Assembly (NCBI RefSeq): GCF_011044495.1 | Contig: NZ_CP049143.1 | Location: 5,456,001 to 5,520,000 of the forward strand | DNA length: 64,000 nucleotides | Origin: Roseimicrobium sp. ORNL1 | Lineage (GTDB): Bacteria; Verrucomicrobiota; Verrucomicrobiia; Verrucomicrobiales; Verrucomicrobiaceae | Direction of reading: 5' to 3' | In this document: positions 35,052 through 45,300 of the stretch, piece by piece | Layout of the letters: each line of letters begins with the position of its first letter | Numbering within the stretch: position 1 is the stretch's first letter | Notes under the pieces: model-generated | What the model was told of the DNA's origin: nothing | The model's database searches: none | The model's input: the letters and a program-made list of their open reading frames with translations, nothing else | Made by a program: the position numbers and the translations under genes

Positions 35052-35216
35052 AAAGGAGCGTGGACACTCTTGTCCGCCGTTCTGTTACGTAGCGACCTCC
35101 ACCATCGAGAAGCGACTGGTGACGCTTCTGGAACAGTTGGTGTGATGTGGCCTTGCCTGCCGGATGAAAGAGGGTGGCACGTCAGGGATAGCGGACAAGA
35201 GTGTCCGCGCTCCTTT
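35052..35216. repeat. Complete 165-bp inverted-repeat (MITE-like) element
   Basis: Terminal arms of 26 bp (AAAGGAGCGTGGACACTCTT, then GTCCGC, at 35052-35077; complement at 35191-35216) differ at one position. The interior shares long stretches with 7095-7260 and 4107-4239. It lies between the ACP and dinG stop codons, where the folded arms could terminate both convergent transcripts. Confidence 0.88.
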
Positions 35217-35245
35217 GAAATGCCCGGCGCTTCACCTTGGGATTG

Positions 35246-37252
35246 TCATCCCACCACTTCCACAGGGCACTGCGGAAGCGCGCTCAGGAAGGTGCGCCCG
35301 TACGGCTTCGTGAGCACTCGGTTGTCGAGGATCGCACAGATGCCGCTGTCCCTCTTCGAGCGGATGAGTCGGCCGATGCCCTGGCGCAGTTTCAAAATCG
35401 CCTCAGGCACGGAGTACTCCATGAAGGAGTTGCCGCCGTTCTCCTCGATGTGCTCCAGTCGCGCTGCGGTCAGCGGGTGATCTGGCACGGCGAAGGGCAA
35501 CTTCGTGATGATGACATTGCTCAGCGCTTCACCGGGCACGTCCACGCCGGTCCAGAAACTCTCCGTGCCAAAGAGCACGCTGTGGGTGTCCTTGCGGAAC
35601 TCCTCCAGCAGTTTTGAGCGGGAGAGCAGCTTGCCCTGCACAAGCAGGGTCCAGCCGCGGTCCTCGAAGTACTCCTCCATCTCCTCCGCCACACGGGTCA
35701 TCTGGGCGAAGCTGGTGAAGAGCACAAACGCGCGCCCCTTGGAGATGTCCAGGAAATGGCTGATCCACTTTGGCAGAGCCGCCTCGTGATCCTTGGATCC
35801 GGGAGGCGGGATGCTCTTCACGAGGTAGAGCTTCATCTGCTTCTCGAAGTCGAAGGGACTCGCAATGCTCACGCCCACCGTGGTGTCCGCACCCACGCGT
35901 TTCTTGAAATACTCGAGCCCATCTTTCCCACCCGTGCCCAAGGTAGCGCTGGTAAGAATGCACGGCCGGTCCCCGCGGAAGAAGAGCGTGCCGAGCTGCC
36001 GGCTCACGTCGATGGGCGCGCTCCGCAATGTCATGGAGTGACGCACGTCCCCCTGATTCCGCTCCACCCAGTACACGTGGTCTTCTTCGCTCTGATCCAG
36101 GAAGGTTGCGATGCTCTGGCGCAGCGCGATGAGACGGCGTGCGAGGTCGTGCAGTTCCAGCCGTGAATTCTCGCTGGAGGCGGCATCTCCCGCAGCACGA
36201 GCACGCTCCATCACGCGATGCAGCGGCACACTCAGCGAGTCCTCCACCAGGCCGGGCTCGCGCACGCGGAACTCACGCGCTTGCTGGTGCGTGAACACAC
36301 TCGACGCCTCCACCGCACGGAAGAAAATGTCCGCCGCATCCATCGCATCCGTCACCGCACGCGAGCCGACGGAGTCACCCTGATGCGGGAAGTAACCCTT
36401 GCGCGTCTTGGGATTGTAGAGGCGCTGCAGTTCGAAGCGGATGTTGCTCTCGGAAACCGCCAGTCCATAGGCACGAGACGCGACATTCTCGATCGTGTGC
36501 GCTTCATCCACGATGAGGAAGTCATTCGGGAAAAGGAAGTTCGCATCCTCCGGCAATGTCTCCTCAGCTGAAGACAGCATGGAGAAGAAGAGCGAGTGAT
36601 TCATCACGAGCACATCCGCCTCTCCCATGCGACGCCGCACGGCCTGATAAAAGCAGCGCGAGGATCCACAGCGCCTCGGTGTGCACACATGCGCCTCACT
36701 GCACACGAGCGACCACACCTTCGGCGTGGGCGTGAACGTGAGATCGCTGAGGCTGCCATCCTGCGTCTTCTGGCTCCACTCCCAGATGAGCTGGAGTTCC
36801 GCCTGCTCGCTGCTGGTGAAGAGATCCGGCGCGCCCTTGAGGGAACGCTCCAGGCGCTGCGGGCACAAATAGTTTCCCCTGCCCTTCAGCAGCTCCGCAC
36901 GGAAGCTGCGTGGCGCCAGCTTCTGCACGATAGGCAGGTCTTTCTGGATGAGCTGCTCCTGCAGGTTGATCGTGTGGGTGGTGATGATGGCCTTGCGCTT
37001 GTTCTCCAGGGCGAAGATCACGGAAGGCAGCAGATACGCGAGCGACTTGCCTACGCCCGTGGCTGCCTCGATGACCACCGCGCGTGTCGTTTCGAGCGCC
37101 TTCCCCACAATCTTCGCCATGCGCTGCTGCTGCGGGCGGTATTCGAAGTCCGGCGACTTGGCGAGCACGCCTTCCTGTGAAAACGCCTGCGCCATACGGT
37201 CCAGCAGTGTCTGGCTGGGGGTGCTTTCAGCGTCCGAGGCGAGGTGAATCAT
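35246..37252 (-). CDS. dinG: DinG/XPD-family ATP-dependent DNA helicase
   Basis: A 668-residue superfamily 2 helicase, cytoplasmic, likely unwinding damaged or R-loop DNA. Motif I EAATGVGKSLAYLLP is near residue 63-77, motif Ia ITTHTINLQEQL follows, and the DEAH box is in FLIVDEAHTIENVASR. Four Cys between motifs I and II (LCPQRL, CSEAHVCTPRRCGSSRC) match the iron-sulphur cluster domain of DinG/XPD. C-terminal motifs include VLFTSFAQM, SVLFGTESFWTGVDVPGEAL, and RQGIGRLIRS (motif VI). The true start is the ATG at 37252; the longer upstream reading frame is antisense to the NfeD gene. It diverges from that gene with 130 bases between. Confidence 0.9.
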   Translation of the reverse strand: MIHLASDAESTPSQTLLDRMAQAFSQEGVLAKSPDFEYRPQQQRMAKIVGKALETTRAVVIEAATGVGKSLAYLLPSVIFALENKRKAIITTHTINLQEQLIQKDLPIVQKLAPRSFRAELLKGRGNYLCPQRLERSLKGAPDLFTSSEQAELQLIWEWSQKTQDGSLSDLTFTPTPKVWSLVCSEAHVCTPRRCGSSRCFYQAVRRRMGEADVLVMNHSLFFSMLSSAEETLPEDANFLFPNDFLIVDEAHTIENVASRAYGLAVSESNIRFELQRLYNPKTRKGYFPHQGDSVGSRAVTDAMDAADIFFRAVEASSVFTHQQAREFRVREPGLVEDSLSVPLHRVMERARAAGDAASSENSRLELHDLARRLIALRQSIATFLDQSEEDHVYWVERNQGDVRHSMTLRSAPIDVSRQLGTLFFRGDRPCILTSATLGTGGKDGLEYFKKRVGADTTVGVSIASPFDFEKQMKLYLVKSIPPPGSKDHEAALPKWISHFLDISKGRAFVLFTSFAQMTRVAEEMEEYFEDRGWTLLVQGKLLSRSKLLEEFRKDTHSVLFGTESFWTGVDVPGEALSNVIITKLPFAVPDHPLTAARLEHIEENGGNSFMEYSVPEAILKLRQGIGRLIRSKRDSGICAILDNRVLTKPYGRTFLSALPQCPVEVVG

Positions 37253-37382
37253 GAAGGGGGAGCACTTCAGATACCTGCGGAATGGGCCGCATGCAAGCCG
37301 GTGACCGAGCTTACGCGACCGGTGCAGGTTGCATCCCGCCACATTCTGCGGAATCGTAGGTATAACACGCTGGATTCCTACT

Positions 37383-39119
37383 ATGAATGCGCTTCCCCGC
37401 CGCTTCCGTCCGCTTCTTCTCCTGTGGGTTCCCGTCCTCGCGAGCGCCGCTCTCTCGCTGATGCTCAAGGCGCAATCGCCAGAGCCCGCTCCCGCCCCGC
37501 CGACACCTGCGGCAACGACACCTGCCAAGCCGGAATCGACTCCCGCCGAAGCTCCGAAGCCGACCGAGCCTGCCAAAGCTGAGCCCAAGCCCACGGCCAA
37601 AACGGAGTCGCCCGCGACGGCAAAACCCGCGGACACGCCGAACCCCACGGCAACAACTACTGCGGCCCCTGCCGCTCCAGAAGCCCAAAAAACAGAGAAA
37701 GACAAAGCGCCGGTCGCTGTCACCCCACCGCGACCCGCTCCCACTGGACCCGCCAAGCCGACCTCGCTGCCGGAAGACGGTCCGTACAAGGGCAAGATTG
37801 TCGTCATCCCTGTAGGAAAAGAAGACCTCATCAATCCGGCGAGATTTGAGTTCATGACCCGCACCTTGAAGCGCGCCACGGATCAGCGTGCCGAGGCCGT
37901 CATCTTCAACCTCGATACTCCGGGAGGACTGGCCTGGGATACCGCTACTCTCATTATGGGGGATCTGCAGAAACTGGGCTGCCGCAGTGCTGCCTTCGTG
38001 AACCCACGCGCCATCTCCGCCGGTGCCCTGATCGCTCTCGCCACGGACTCCATCTACATGAGCCCGCGCAGCGCTATTGGCGCAGCCACTCCTGTCAACG
38101 GTGGAGGACAGGAAATGGGCGAAGCGGAACGTGCCAAGATGAACTCCGCCTTCATGGCCATGGCACGCTCCGCTGCCGTGGCAAAGGGATACAATCCCGG
38201 TGTAGTCGACGCGATGATCGACAAGGACGTGGGCCTGAAAATCGGTGACAAGGAAGTCTGGCCGAAGGGCTCCATCATGACCCTCGACCAGTATCAGGCG
38301 ACGGCGGTCTATGATGGCAAGCCCCTGCTCGCGAAGGGCATTGTGAATGACATCAATGAAGTGATCGCCAGGGAAGGGCTGAAGGGAGAAGTGGTCACCG
38401 CGGAGCCGAAGGGCTTTGAACTCATCGCCATCTGGATCACGCAGTACGCTGCCATCCTCCTGCTCATCGGCCTCGCCGCGGGGTATCTGGAGATGCAGAG
38501 CCCGGGGCTCGGCATTCCTGCGGTGATTGCCACCATCGCCTTCGGTCTCTTTTTCTTCGGTCACTTCGTGGCGGGCAGCCTGGTCGGATATGAGACCGTG
38601 GTGGTGTTTGTCATCGGCGTAGCGTTGATTGTCGTCGAACTCTTCGTATTCCCCGGGCACATCCTGCCTGGGTTACTGGGACTCGCGTGCCTCTTTGGCG
38701 CGCTCATCTACACCATGGCCGGATGGGACATCACCGTTCCTGACGGCAAGACCTTCCCCGTGAGGTTCGACGACTACGCAGCCGCGCTGTGGAACCTCGC
38801 CGTCGCGTTTGGCGGAGCGATTGCCATCATCCTTTTGCTCATGCGTTTCTTCCCCACCTCTGGTCCCTTCGCATGGCTCGTGTTGAAATCCGCCGTGGGT
38901 GGCGAACAGGTGGCCATCGAAGGCCAAGGCCAGGTCAAAGCCTCCGCCATCAGCCCCGGCATGACGGGTACGGCGCGCAGCGCCCTGCGTCCCTATGGCC
39001 ATGTGGATTTCAATGGCACCCAACTCGAAGCCATGGTGGTGGGAGACTACCTGCCCTTTGGCACCGAAGTGCGCGTGCTCGAGATCCAGGGTGGGAAGAT
39101 TGTGGTGGAGCGGGTGTGA
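37383..39119 (+). CDS. NfeD-family membrane-bound ClpP-class serine protease
   Basis: A 578-residue inner-membrane protein. After a signal anchor (LLLLWVPVLASAALSLML), a Pro/Ala/Lys-rich linker spans about 30-125. A ClpP/crotonase-like periplasmic protease domain follows (130-330): VIFNLDTPGGLAWDT and NPRAISAGALIALATDSIYM, where the Ser of ISAGA is the probable nucleophile. Five or so membrane helices lie at about 355-525 (AAILLLIGLAAGYLEM, VIATIAFGLFFFGHF, VVFVIGVALIVVELFVFPGHILPG). A C-terminal OB-fold is seen (GMTGTARSALRPYGHVDFNG). Relatives partner with SPFH/stomatin proteins in membrane quality control, but no such gene is adjacent. Confidence 0.9.
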   Translation: MNALPRRFRPLLLLWVPVLASAALSLMLKAQSPEPAPAPPTPAATTPAKPESTPAEAPKPTEPAKAEPKPTAKTESPATAKPADTPNPTATTTAAPAAPEAQKTEKDKAPVAVTPPRPAPTGPAKPTSLPEDGPYKGKIVVIPVGKEDLINPARFEFMTRTLKRATDQRAEAVIFNLDTPGGLAWDTATLIMGDLQKLGCRSAAFVNPRAISAGALIALATDSIYMSPRSAIGAATPVNGGGQEMGEAERAKMNSAFMAMARSAAVAKGYNPGVVDAMIDKDVGLKIGDKEVWPKGSIMTLDQYQATAVYDGKPLLAKGIVNDINEVIAREGLKGEVVTAEPKGFELIAIWITQYAAILLLIGLAAGYLEMQSPGLGIPAVIATIAFGLFFFGHFVAGSLVGYETVVVFVIGVALIVVELFVFPGHILPGLLGLACLFGALIYTMAGWDITVPDGKTFPVRFDDYAAALWNLAVAFGGAIAIILLLMRFFPTSGPFAWLVLKSAVGGEQVAIEGQGQVKASAISPGMTGTARSALRPYGHVDFNGTQLEAMVVGDYLPFGTEVRVLEIQGGKIVVERV

Positions 39120-39284
39120 GCTGAAGAAGCTCCTCGGTGTACTGATGTCTCCTCCAAGGGAGGGTGACATCCTGCGCCGTTTCGTTGCGCGGGGCCGTAC
39201 CCCGCCTCGCCCGGCTACGGAACTCAGAATCCGTGGAAAAATCTCGCCAGTCCGGAGGGGACATGGCATCCTCTCCGCCTCGCC

Positions 39285-39782
39285 ATGGTTGAAGCTTCCG
39301 CTCTTCCTCTCCTTTTCAAGGACGCCTTGGAGTCTCTTGGAATGAAATCCGTCGATGAATGGTGGTTGGGGCTGCGCGAAAGCGAGCAGGAGGGAATGCT
39401 GGATCTGTGGTCTGACTGCCAGACGCCAGGTGTCACCTCCAGCCCTCGAAGCGGCCAGCGTATGGTCGCAAGGTTTGAAGGGTACTTCGAAGACGACAAT
39501 GATGGCCAACCCGTCTTCTGGCACAACGATTTCTATGAGTTCCTGGTGAATCACGAGGAGTACGTCTTTCGTGAGATACCCTTCCACGTCTGCTTCCGGC
39601 AGCCCGAGGCGCTGGCTGCCATCAAGGCCGGTGAAATCCGTCCTGACTTCCGGTGTCCTCTGCACGATACCGGCTGTCCCATGATGCAGTCGCCAGCCAT
39701 CACGAGGGGCAGTTCCATGAAATTCACGTTGAGATTCGTTCCTGCAGACAAACCCACCGCATCACGCGACCTCACCCCATGA
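39285..39782 (+). CDS. Hypothetical protein upstream of VOC gene
   Basis: A 165-residue soluble protein opening MVEASALPLLFKDALESLG. It has a helical first third (DEWWLGLRESEQEGMLDLW), then a mixed region with YFEDDNDGQPVFWHNDFYEF and REIPFHVCFRQ, and a Cys-containing RCPLHDTGCPMMQ segment that could bind metal. No family is recognised. The stop codon overlaps the ATG of the VOC gene by four bases, indicating a two-gene operon. Confidence 0.6.
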   Translation: MVEASALPLLFKDALESLGMKSVDEWWLGLRESEQEGMLDLWSDCQTPGVTSSPRSGQRMVARFEGYFEDDNDGQPVFWHNDFYEFLVNHEEYVFREIPFHVCFRQPEALAAIKAGEIRPDFRCPLHDTGCPMMQSPAITRGSSMKFTLRFVPADKPTASRDLTP

Positions 39783-40162
39783 GCTCTTACAAACCGGAAT
39801 CCTACAACTCCGTCTCCCCTTATCTCATCGTCTCGGGAGCAGCGCAAACGCTCCAGTTCCTGACCGACGTCTTCGGCGCCGAGGAGATTCGCCGCTTCCC
39901 CACTCCGGATGGTAGGATCATGCACTCCGAGATTCGTCTGGATGACACGGTGATCATGATTGCCGATCCCGCGGAGAACTGGCCTCCGATGCCTACTCAT
40001 GTGCACGTGTATGTACCCGATGTGGATGCCGTCTATCAGAAAGCGCTCAAGGCCGGAGCGGAATCTGTCCAGGAGCCGATGAAGAAGCAGGATGCCGACA
40101 AGCGCGGTGGCTTCAAGGATGCCGGCGGCACCACGTGGTGGATTGCGACGAAGGTGGAGTGA
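39779..40162 (+). CDS. VOC (glyoxalase/bleomycin resistance-like) family protein
   Basis: A 127-residue single-domain protein of the vicinal oxygen chelate superfamily. The paired beta-alpha-beta-beta-beta modules are visible: SVSPYLIVSGAAQTLQFLTDVFGAEE, then RIMHSEIRLDDTVIMIADP, THVHVYVPDVDAVYQKALKAGAE, and GGFKDAGGTTWWIATKVE. It resembles the PhnB/YbgJ-type subgroup with SP.L.V at the start. The specific reaction is not deducible. ATG chosen at the four-base overlap with the upstream gene, since the longer frame adds unrelated sequence. Confidence 0.85.
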   Translation: MSSYKPESYNSVSPYLIVSGAAQTLQFLTDVFGAEEIRRFPTPDGRIMHSEIRLDDTVIMIADPAENWPPMPTHVHVYVPDVDAVYQKALKAGAESVQEPMKKQDADKRGGFKDAGGTTWWIATKVE

Positions 40163-40166
40163 GCCA

Positions 40167-40250
40167 ACAAAGCAGCTTCGCCTTCAGCCGAATGAGTGCG
40201 TCAATACGCGCTATCACGTGACTTTTCGGCTGAAGCCGAATCTACTTTGT
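40167..40250. repeat. Imperfect 26-bp inverted repeat (REP-like)
   Basis: ACAAAGCAGCTTCGCCTTCA (then GCCGAA) at 40167-40192 pairs with the reverse complement at 40225-40250 with three mismatches. The TTCGGCTGAAGCCGAA core is itself palindromic. It occupies the whole gap between two convergent genes and may serve as a bidirectional transcript end. Confidence 0.75.
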
Positions 40251-41707
40251 CACTTCGCCTTCACGCGCAGCAGCGGCGGCATGTTGCTGCCGTTTTCCTT
40301 CGTCGCGAAGGCATGCACGAGGCCATCCTTCGTGGTCTCATCCGTTTCGCGGCAGATGATGAAGGTCACCATGCCATTGGTGTCCTGCTTCACGAAATCC
40401 AACAATGCCTGACCACGAATAGAGCGCGAGCCACGGCTCACACCCTGGTCCACCTGGAACTTGCCCAGCAGCACGGCGCGTGAGGTGTCTGGCAGGTGAC
40501 GGTCTGCTTGATCGGGATTGTGCGCCGGAGCTTCCTTCCAGGTGATTTCGTGTTCATCCCAGTCATCACTGGATTCGTCCGTGACGCCGTACACCGCGAA
40601 GGTGCTGTCCGGCACCAACGTGGCAAAACCGAGATCGCTGGGCTCAATGCTCAGCACCAGCTCCACGTCTTCGATCTGCGTTCCCGAGAACTTGCTCAGG
40701 TCAAAGGCCACGTAGCCCTTGCGGTTCAGTTCCGGCGCGAGGCTGGAGTGCTTCACACGGAAGAAGGCATCGTCTCCGAAGTTACGGCTCTTGGGATTGC
40801 TCTGGATGTAGGCGTCCTTGCCACGACCATACGCCGTGGAGAGCACCTTCCAGCCACCTCCCGCATCGAGAATGGTCTGTGGCTGCCAGCGCGAAGGTTC
40901 CTGGCCGGGTTGCTGCGGGCGAAGCTGGCTGGCACGCACACCGGTATCCACCTTCTCCCCTGCTCTCAGCTTCTGGGGTTCATTCGTCGTCTTCGGACTC
41001 ACTTCCACAAGCCCCTCCAGCACCTGCACGAGGTACTTGCCATCTTCACCGGCGCTCACACCGAAGCGCGTACCGAAGTCCACCACCTTGGCATCCGGCG
41101 TATCGACAGAAAATCCAATCGCGCTCGGCGGCACATCGGCCACAAGCGTCCCCTTCACCAGACGGCAGGACATCGCATTCACGAGGTCCAGCGTGGCCGG
41201 CGCTTCCATCACGACTTCCGCACCGCTATCGAACTTCACCGTGGCAATGCCCTCCACGAGCTCAAGCGTACCGGGGGTGACTCGCGATCCTTCGGCAGTG
41301 GGCAGCGTGCTGCCTGCCCACTTGCAGCCACGTGCTTTTACGACGGTGGCGATGGTCGCGGGACCATGCTGCACTGGCGGCTGGGACTGGTTATCCAGCA
41401 GTTTCCATGCGACCAGTCCCAGAGCAACGATGGCAGCCGCTGCCGCAGCGGGATACCACAACGAAGATTTGCGTGTCGCAGACACAGGCATCGCCGCGGC
41501 AGACGACTCCGGCTGCGCCAGATCACGCGTGAGACGTTCATCCGAGCGCAGCGTGGCATGCTGATGCATCGCCTCGGCAAAGAGTTTGCGTGCCTCGGCA
41601 TTCTCGCGCAGCAGCGCGTTCAGCTCGGGGCGTTCGCTTTCAGAGAGTGCCCCAGCGAGTGCCTTCTCCACCAACTCCAGCAAATGCCAGTTCTCCTGCG
41701 GGTTCAT
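40250..41707 (-). CDS. FecR-domain, DNRLRE-type membrane protein (ECF sigma partner)
   Basis: A 485-residue protein encoded eight bases after the ECF sigma gene, so probably its membrane-associated regulator. Residues 1-75 are helical and acidic (LLELVEKALAGALSESERPEL), one membrane helix follows (YPAAAAAAIVALGLVAWKL, about 90-108), then a FecR-like periplasmic domain (GTLELVEGIATVKFDSGAEVVMEAPA, DFGTRFGVSAGEDGKYLVQVLEG). The last 200 residues form a DNRLRE/CBM96-like domain: GKDAYIQSNPKSRNFGDDAFFRVKHS, KGYVAFDLSKFSG and a closing LLRVKAK. The design suggests sensing of an extracellular carbohydrate or cell-surface ligand. ATG at 41707 was preferred to upstream frames. Confidence 0.8.
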   Translation of the reverse strand: MNPQENWHLLELVEKALAGALSESERPELNALLRENAEARKLFAEAMHQHATLRSDERLTRDLAQPESSAAAMPVSATRKSSLWYPAAAAAAIVALGLVAWKLLDNQSQPPVQHGPATIATVVKARGCKWAGSTLPTAEGSRVTPGTLELVEGIATVKFDSGAEVVMEAPATLDLVNAMSCRLVKGTLVADVPPSAIGFSVDTPDAKVVDFGTRFGVSAGEDGKYLVQVLEGLVEVSPKTTNEPQKLRAGEKVDTGVRASQLRPQQPGQEPSRWQPQTILDAGGGWKVLSTAYGRGKDAYIQSNPKSRNFGDDAFFRVKHSSLAPELNRKGYVAFDLSKFSGTQIEDVELVLSIEPSDLGFATLVPDSTFAVYGVTDESSDDWDEHEITWKEAPAHNPDQADRHLPDTSRAVLLGKFQVDQGVSRGSRSIRGQALLDFVKQDTNGMVTFIICRETDETTKDGLVHAFATKENGSNMPPLLRVKAK

Positions 41708-41715
41708 GCTCGCGC

Positions 41716-42243
41716 TCACGCGGCACCTCCCTTCGCGAGTTCCTTTTCCACGCAATCCATCAACGTGTATCTCACACGGCTCAATGCACGATACACCGCA
41801 CCAGCAGTGCTGCGGATGCGCTCCGCCACCTGGTCGATGTCCAGATCTTCGTAATAACGCAGCAGCACGAGCTGGCGATGTTCCGTGGGGAGCTTGTGCA
41901 GGCAGGCCTGCAGCGCCTCGCGGCGATCGTCATGCGTGTCGGAAAGGCGGGAGACCTCGTGGTGCAGGGCCTCCAGCACGTCTTCATCCAGCGGCAGGTG
42001 CTCCTTCTTCTTCGTGCGGCGGTACGTCAGAATCTGGTGGAAAGCGATCTTGCGTGCCCAAGCGAGGAAATTGGTGCCTATCTCGAAATTTCCAAACTCG
42101 CGCCACATCACCAGCTTGGTCTGCTGAAGGATGTCATCGGCATCCGCGCTGGATTGGACCAGAGCACCCACGTACCCGCCCAAGGCACGGTCGTGCTGGG
42201 TCAGCAGGGTGAGGAATTCGGTGGTGCGGTCAGGTTCGGACAT
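41716..42243 (-). CDS. ECF-type RNA polymerase sigma factor
   Basis: A 175-residue sigma-70 family factor that directs RNA polymerase to a small regulon. Region 2 spans about 10-80 (LLTQHDRALGGYVGALVQSSADADDILQQTKLVMWR, then FLAWARKIAFHQILTYRR). Region 4 lies at about 115-165 (LPTEHRQLVLLRYYEDLDIDQVAERIRSTAGAVYRALSRVR). The pattern is that of the Rhodopirellula/Verrucomicrobium group of ECF factors. Downstream is the FecR-type membrane partner; upstream, in the opposite direction, is the PSD1/DUF1501 operon, which makes that operon the likely target. The 107-base intergenic gap holds both promoters. Confidence 0.9.
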   Translation of the reverse strand: MSEPDRTTEFLTLLTQHDRALGGYVGALVQSSADADDILQQTKLVMWREFGNFEIGTNFLAWARKIAFHQILTYRRTKKKEHLPLDEDVLEALHHEVSRLSDTHDDRREALQACLHKLPTEHRQLVLLRYYEDLDIDQVAERIRSTAGAVYRALSRVRYTLMDCVEKELAKGGAA

Positions 42244-42350
42244 GGGAGGCGAGAAGCCGGATTACGCCCTAGAGGCGGTTCAGGGAGAATTTCGGACAGA
42301 AAACTTTTTATGTCCAACCCGTACCCCCTTTTGCCCTCTAGGCGCAACTC

Positions 42351-45300
42351 ATGGATTTCCGGCATCACTCCTCCCGTTTCCAGACTGCCTCCGCCCGCTT
42401 CGGGGCGGTGGCCTCCTGCCTGCTCGCCGCCACCTTGGCCGCGCACGGCGCCACCGCCGCAGAAGCGCCCGACCCCGCGGCGCTGAAGTTCTTCGAAACC
42501 AAGATTCGCCCCATCCTGGTGAATCACTGCACCGAATGCCACGGCGAGAAGAAGCAAAAGCACAACCTGCGCCTCGACAACCTCACCTACATGCTCCAGG
42601 GCGGTGACAGCGGCCCCGCCGTGGTACCGAACGATGCGGATGCCTCCCTGCTGCTGAAGGCTGTGTCTTACGAAGACCAGGACATGCAGATGCCCCCGGA
42701 TGGCAAGCTGGAGGACGAACAAATCGCCGACCTGAAGAAGTGGGTCGAGATGGGCGCTCCTTGGCCGGAGCACGAGGTGAAATCCGCCAAGGTGGAAAAG
42801 CCCGGTGAATTCTCCGCAGAAGACCGCGCCTGGTGGGCTTTCCAGCCATTGAAGCCCGTCACACCTCCCGCGCTCTCCAATCAAAAATCATCAATCAAAA
42901 ATCAAAAATCGGGTTCCCTCAGCCCCATCGATCTCTTCGTCCGCGCCCGCCTGGAAAAAGAAGGCATGCCCGCCTCCGCTCCCGCGGACCGGTATGAACT
43001 CGTGCGCCGTGTCTATTTTGACCTGCATGGCCTCCCGCCGACACCAGAGCAGGTGAAGGCCTTCGTGGAGGACAAGCGCCCAGACGCGTATGAAAAGCTC
43101 ATCGAGTCCCTGCTGAATCATCCCCGCTATGGCGAGCGCTGGGCGCAGCACTGGCTGGATCTCACGCGTTATGCAGAGAGCGACGGCTATCGTCAGGATG
43201 CCTACCGTCCCGATGCCTGGCCGTATCGCGACTACGTCATCCGTTCGTTCAACAATGACAAGCCGTACGACCAGTTCGTGCGCGAGCAGCTTGCCGGAGA
43301 TGAGATCGATCCCTCGAATCCGGATGTGCTCATCGCCACCGCGTATCTGCGCAACGGCATCTATGAATACAACCAGCGTGACGCCGAAGGCCAGCGCACC
43401 GTCATTCTCAATGAACTCACCGATGTGAGCGGCGAGCTCTTCCTGGGCCTCAGCTTCGGTTGCGCGCGCTGCCATGATCACAAGTTCGACCCCATCCTGC
43501 AGAAGGACTACTTCCGCCTGCAGGCCTTCTTCGCGCCAGTAGTGTGGCGGGACGATCTCTCCCTCGCGAGCAAGGAAGAACAGGCCGCCCATGCAGAGAA
43601 GCAGAAGGCATGGGAGGAGATGACAGCCGAGGTGCGCAAGCCATACGATGCCTTGATCGCTGCGAAGAAGGCAGGCATGCACAAGAATGCCGTGGAGAAG
43701 TTCCCGGATGAAGTGCAGGTCATGATGAACCGGCCTGAGGCGGAGAAAAAGCCCTACGACAGGATCATCAGCTACCTCGTGGAGCGTCAGATCATCGAGG
43801 AGTACAACAAGCTTACGCCATCGAAGCAGAAGGGTGACTTGAAGGCGAAGCTGGAGGCACTCCTGGAACCGCTGAAGCCCTTCGAAGAATTCAAGCCGAA
43901 GCCTCTTCAGGTCGCCTTCTCTGCGTCCGACGTGGGCACCGAAGCTCCGCCCACCGTCATGAAGACGCGCCGTGGGTCCGAGGAAGTGCAGCCCGGATTT
44001 CTGACGATTCTCGATCCCAGCGAGCCGAAGATCGCCCCGCTGAAGGAGCGCAACACCACCGGTCGTCGCTCGGCCCTGGCAAACTGGATCACGCGTCCTG
44101 ACAATCCCCTCAGCACCCGTGTCATTGTGAACCGCGTGTGGCAGTACCACTTTGGTCGTGGCCTCGCGGGGAGCACCAGTGACTTCGGCCGCTTGGGTGA
44201 AAAGCCCACGCATCCCGAGTTGCTGGACTACCTGGCCCAGGAGTTCGTGAAACATGGCTGGAGCCTGAAGTGGCTGCACAAGGAAATCCTCATGTCCGCT
44301 TCCTATCAGCAGACGGCCCGCCTAAGCGCGTCAGCCAAGGACAGCAAGGGCCGCTCCATCATGAACGTGGACCCGGAAAATCGCCTCCTGTGGCGCATGA
44401 ATCCGATTCGCCTCGATGCCGAACAGGCACGCGACGCGGTGCTAGCCATCAGCGGCGAACTCAAGCCCGACATGGGCGGCAAGAGCGAGGAATCCGCCCA
44501 ACCGCGCCGCACCATCTACACTCGCAAGGTGCGCAACTCGCAGGACGACTTCCTGCGCAGCTTCGATGCGCCTCCTGGGTTCGCCAGCGTGGCCCGTCGC
44601 GACAGCACCACCACCGCCCTGCAAAGCCTGTTGCTCATCAATGGTGACTGGCCACTGAACCGCGCCCGCGCCATGGCCGCCAAGCTCCTGAAGGCACCTG
44701 ACGCCACCACCGAACAGCAGGTACAGCGCGCCTATGAGCTCGCCTTCTCCCGCCCTCCCACGAAGACGGAGATGAAGGCGGCCTCCACCTTTATTAATCA
44801 GCAAAAGAAGATGCTCGACAAGGAGCTGCCGCCGGAGCCCGTCCTCGCCGGACCGCTGGTGGATTCGAAGTCGCTCTTCGGCACGCATCCGCTGGCTGGC
44901 ACGAAGACGGTGGCCTTCAAGCCCGGCACCGCGTTCGAGAAGATGCGTGTGCAGACCCTCGACAACGAAAGCGACGAGTTCACCGTGGAAGCCGTGGTGT
45001 ATCTGGATTCCCTATATCCTGATGCCTCCGTGCGCACCATCGCCGCCCGCTGGAACAATGATAAGGCGAGCAAGGGCTGGGCCTTCGGCGTGACCTGTGA
45101 GAAATCCAAATACCAGCCGAACAACCTCATCCTCCAGCTCTGCGGCGATGACTTCCAGGGCTCGGTCATCTACGAAGTGGTCGCCTCCGGCCTTCGCATC
45201 CCCGTGAAGACGCCTTACTACGTGGCAGCCGTGCTCTCGCACAAGCTGGCCCCGGATCAGAAGTTCGGCGGCACCGTGACCTTCTACACCCGCAACCTCG

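Noticed and set aside
37253-37879. Upstream 209-residue extension of the DinG frame
   Set aside because: It is antisense to the NfeD linker (Pro/Ala codons read as Gly/Ala/Val) and absent from the helicase family; the ATG at 37252 fits the family start.
40496-41854. Plus-strand frame of 452 codons
   Set aside because: Shadow of the FecR/sigma genes on the minus strand; no coherent domain.
42891-44279. Minus-strand frame of 462 codons
   Set aside because: It lies fully inside the PSD1 gene, which has DUF1549/DUF1553 motifs on the plus strand.
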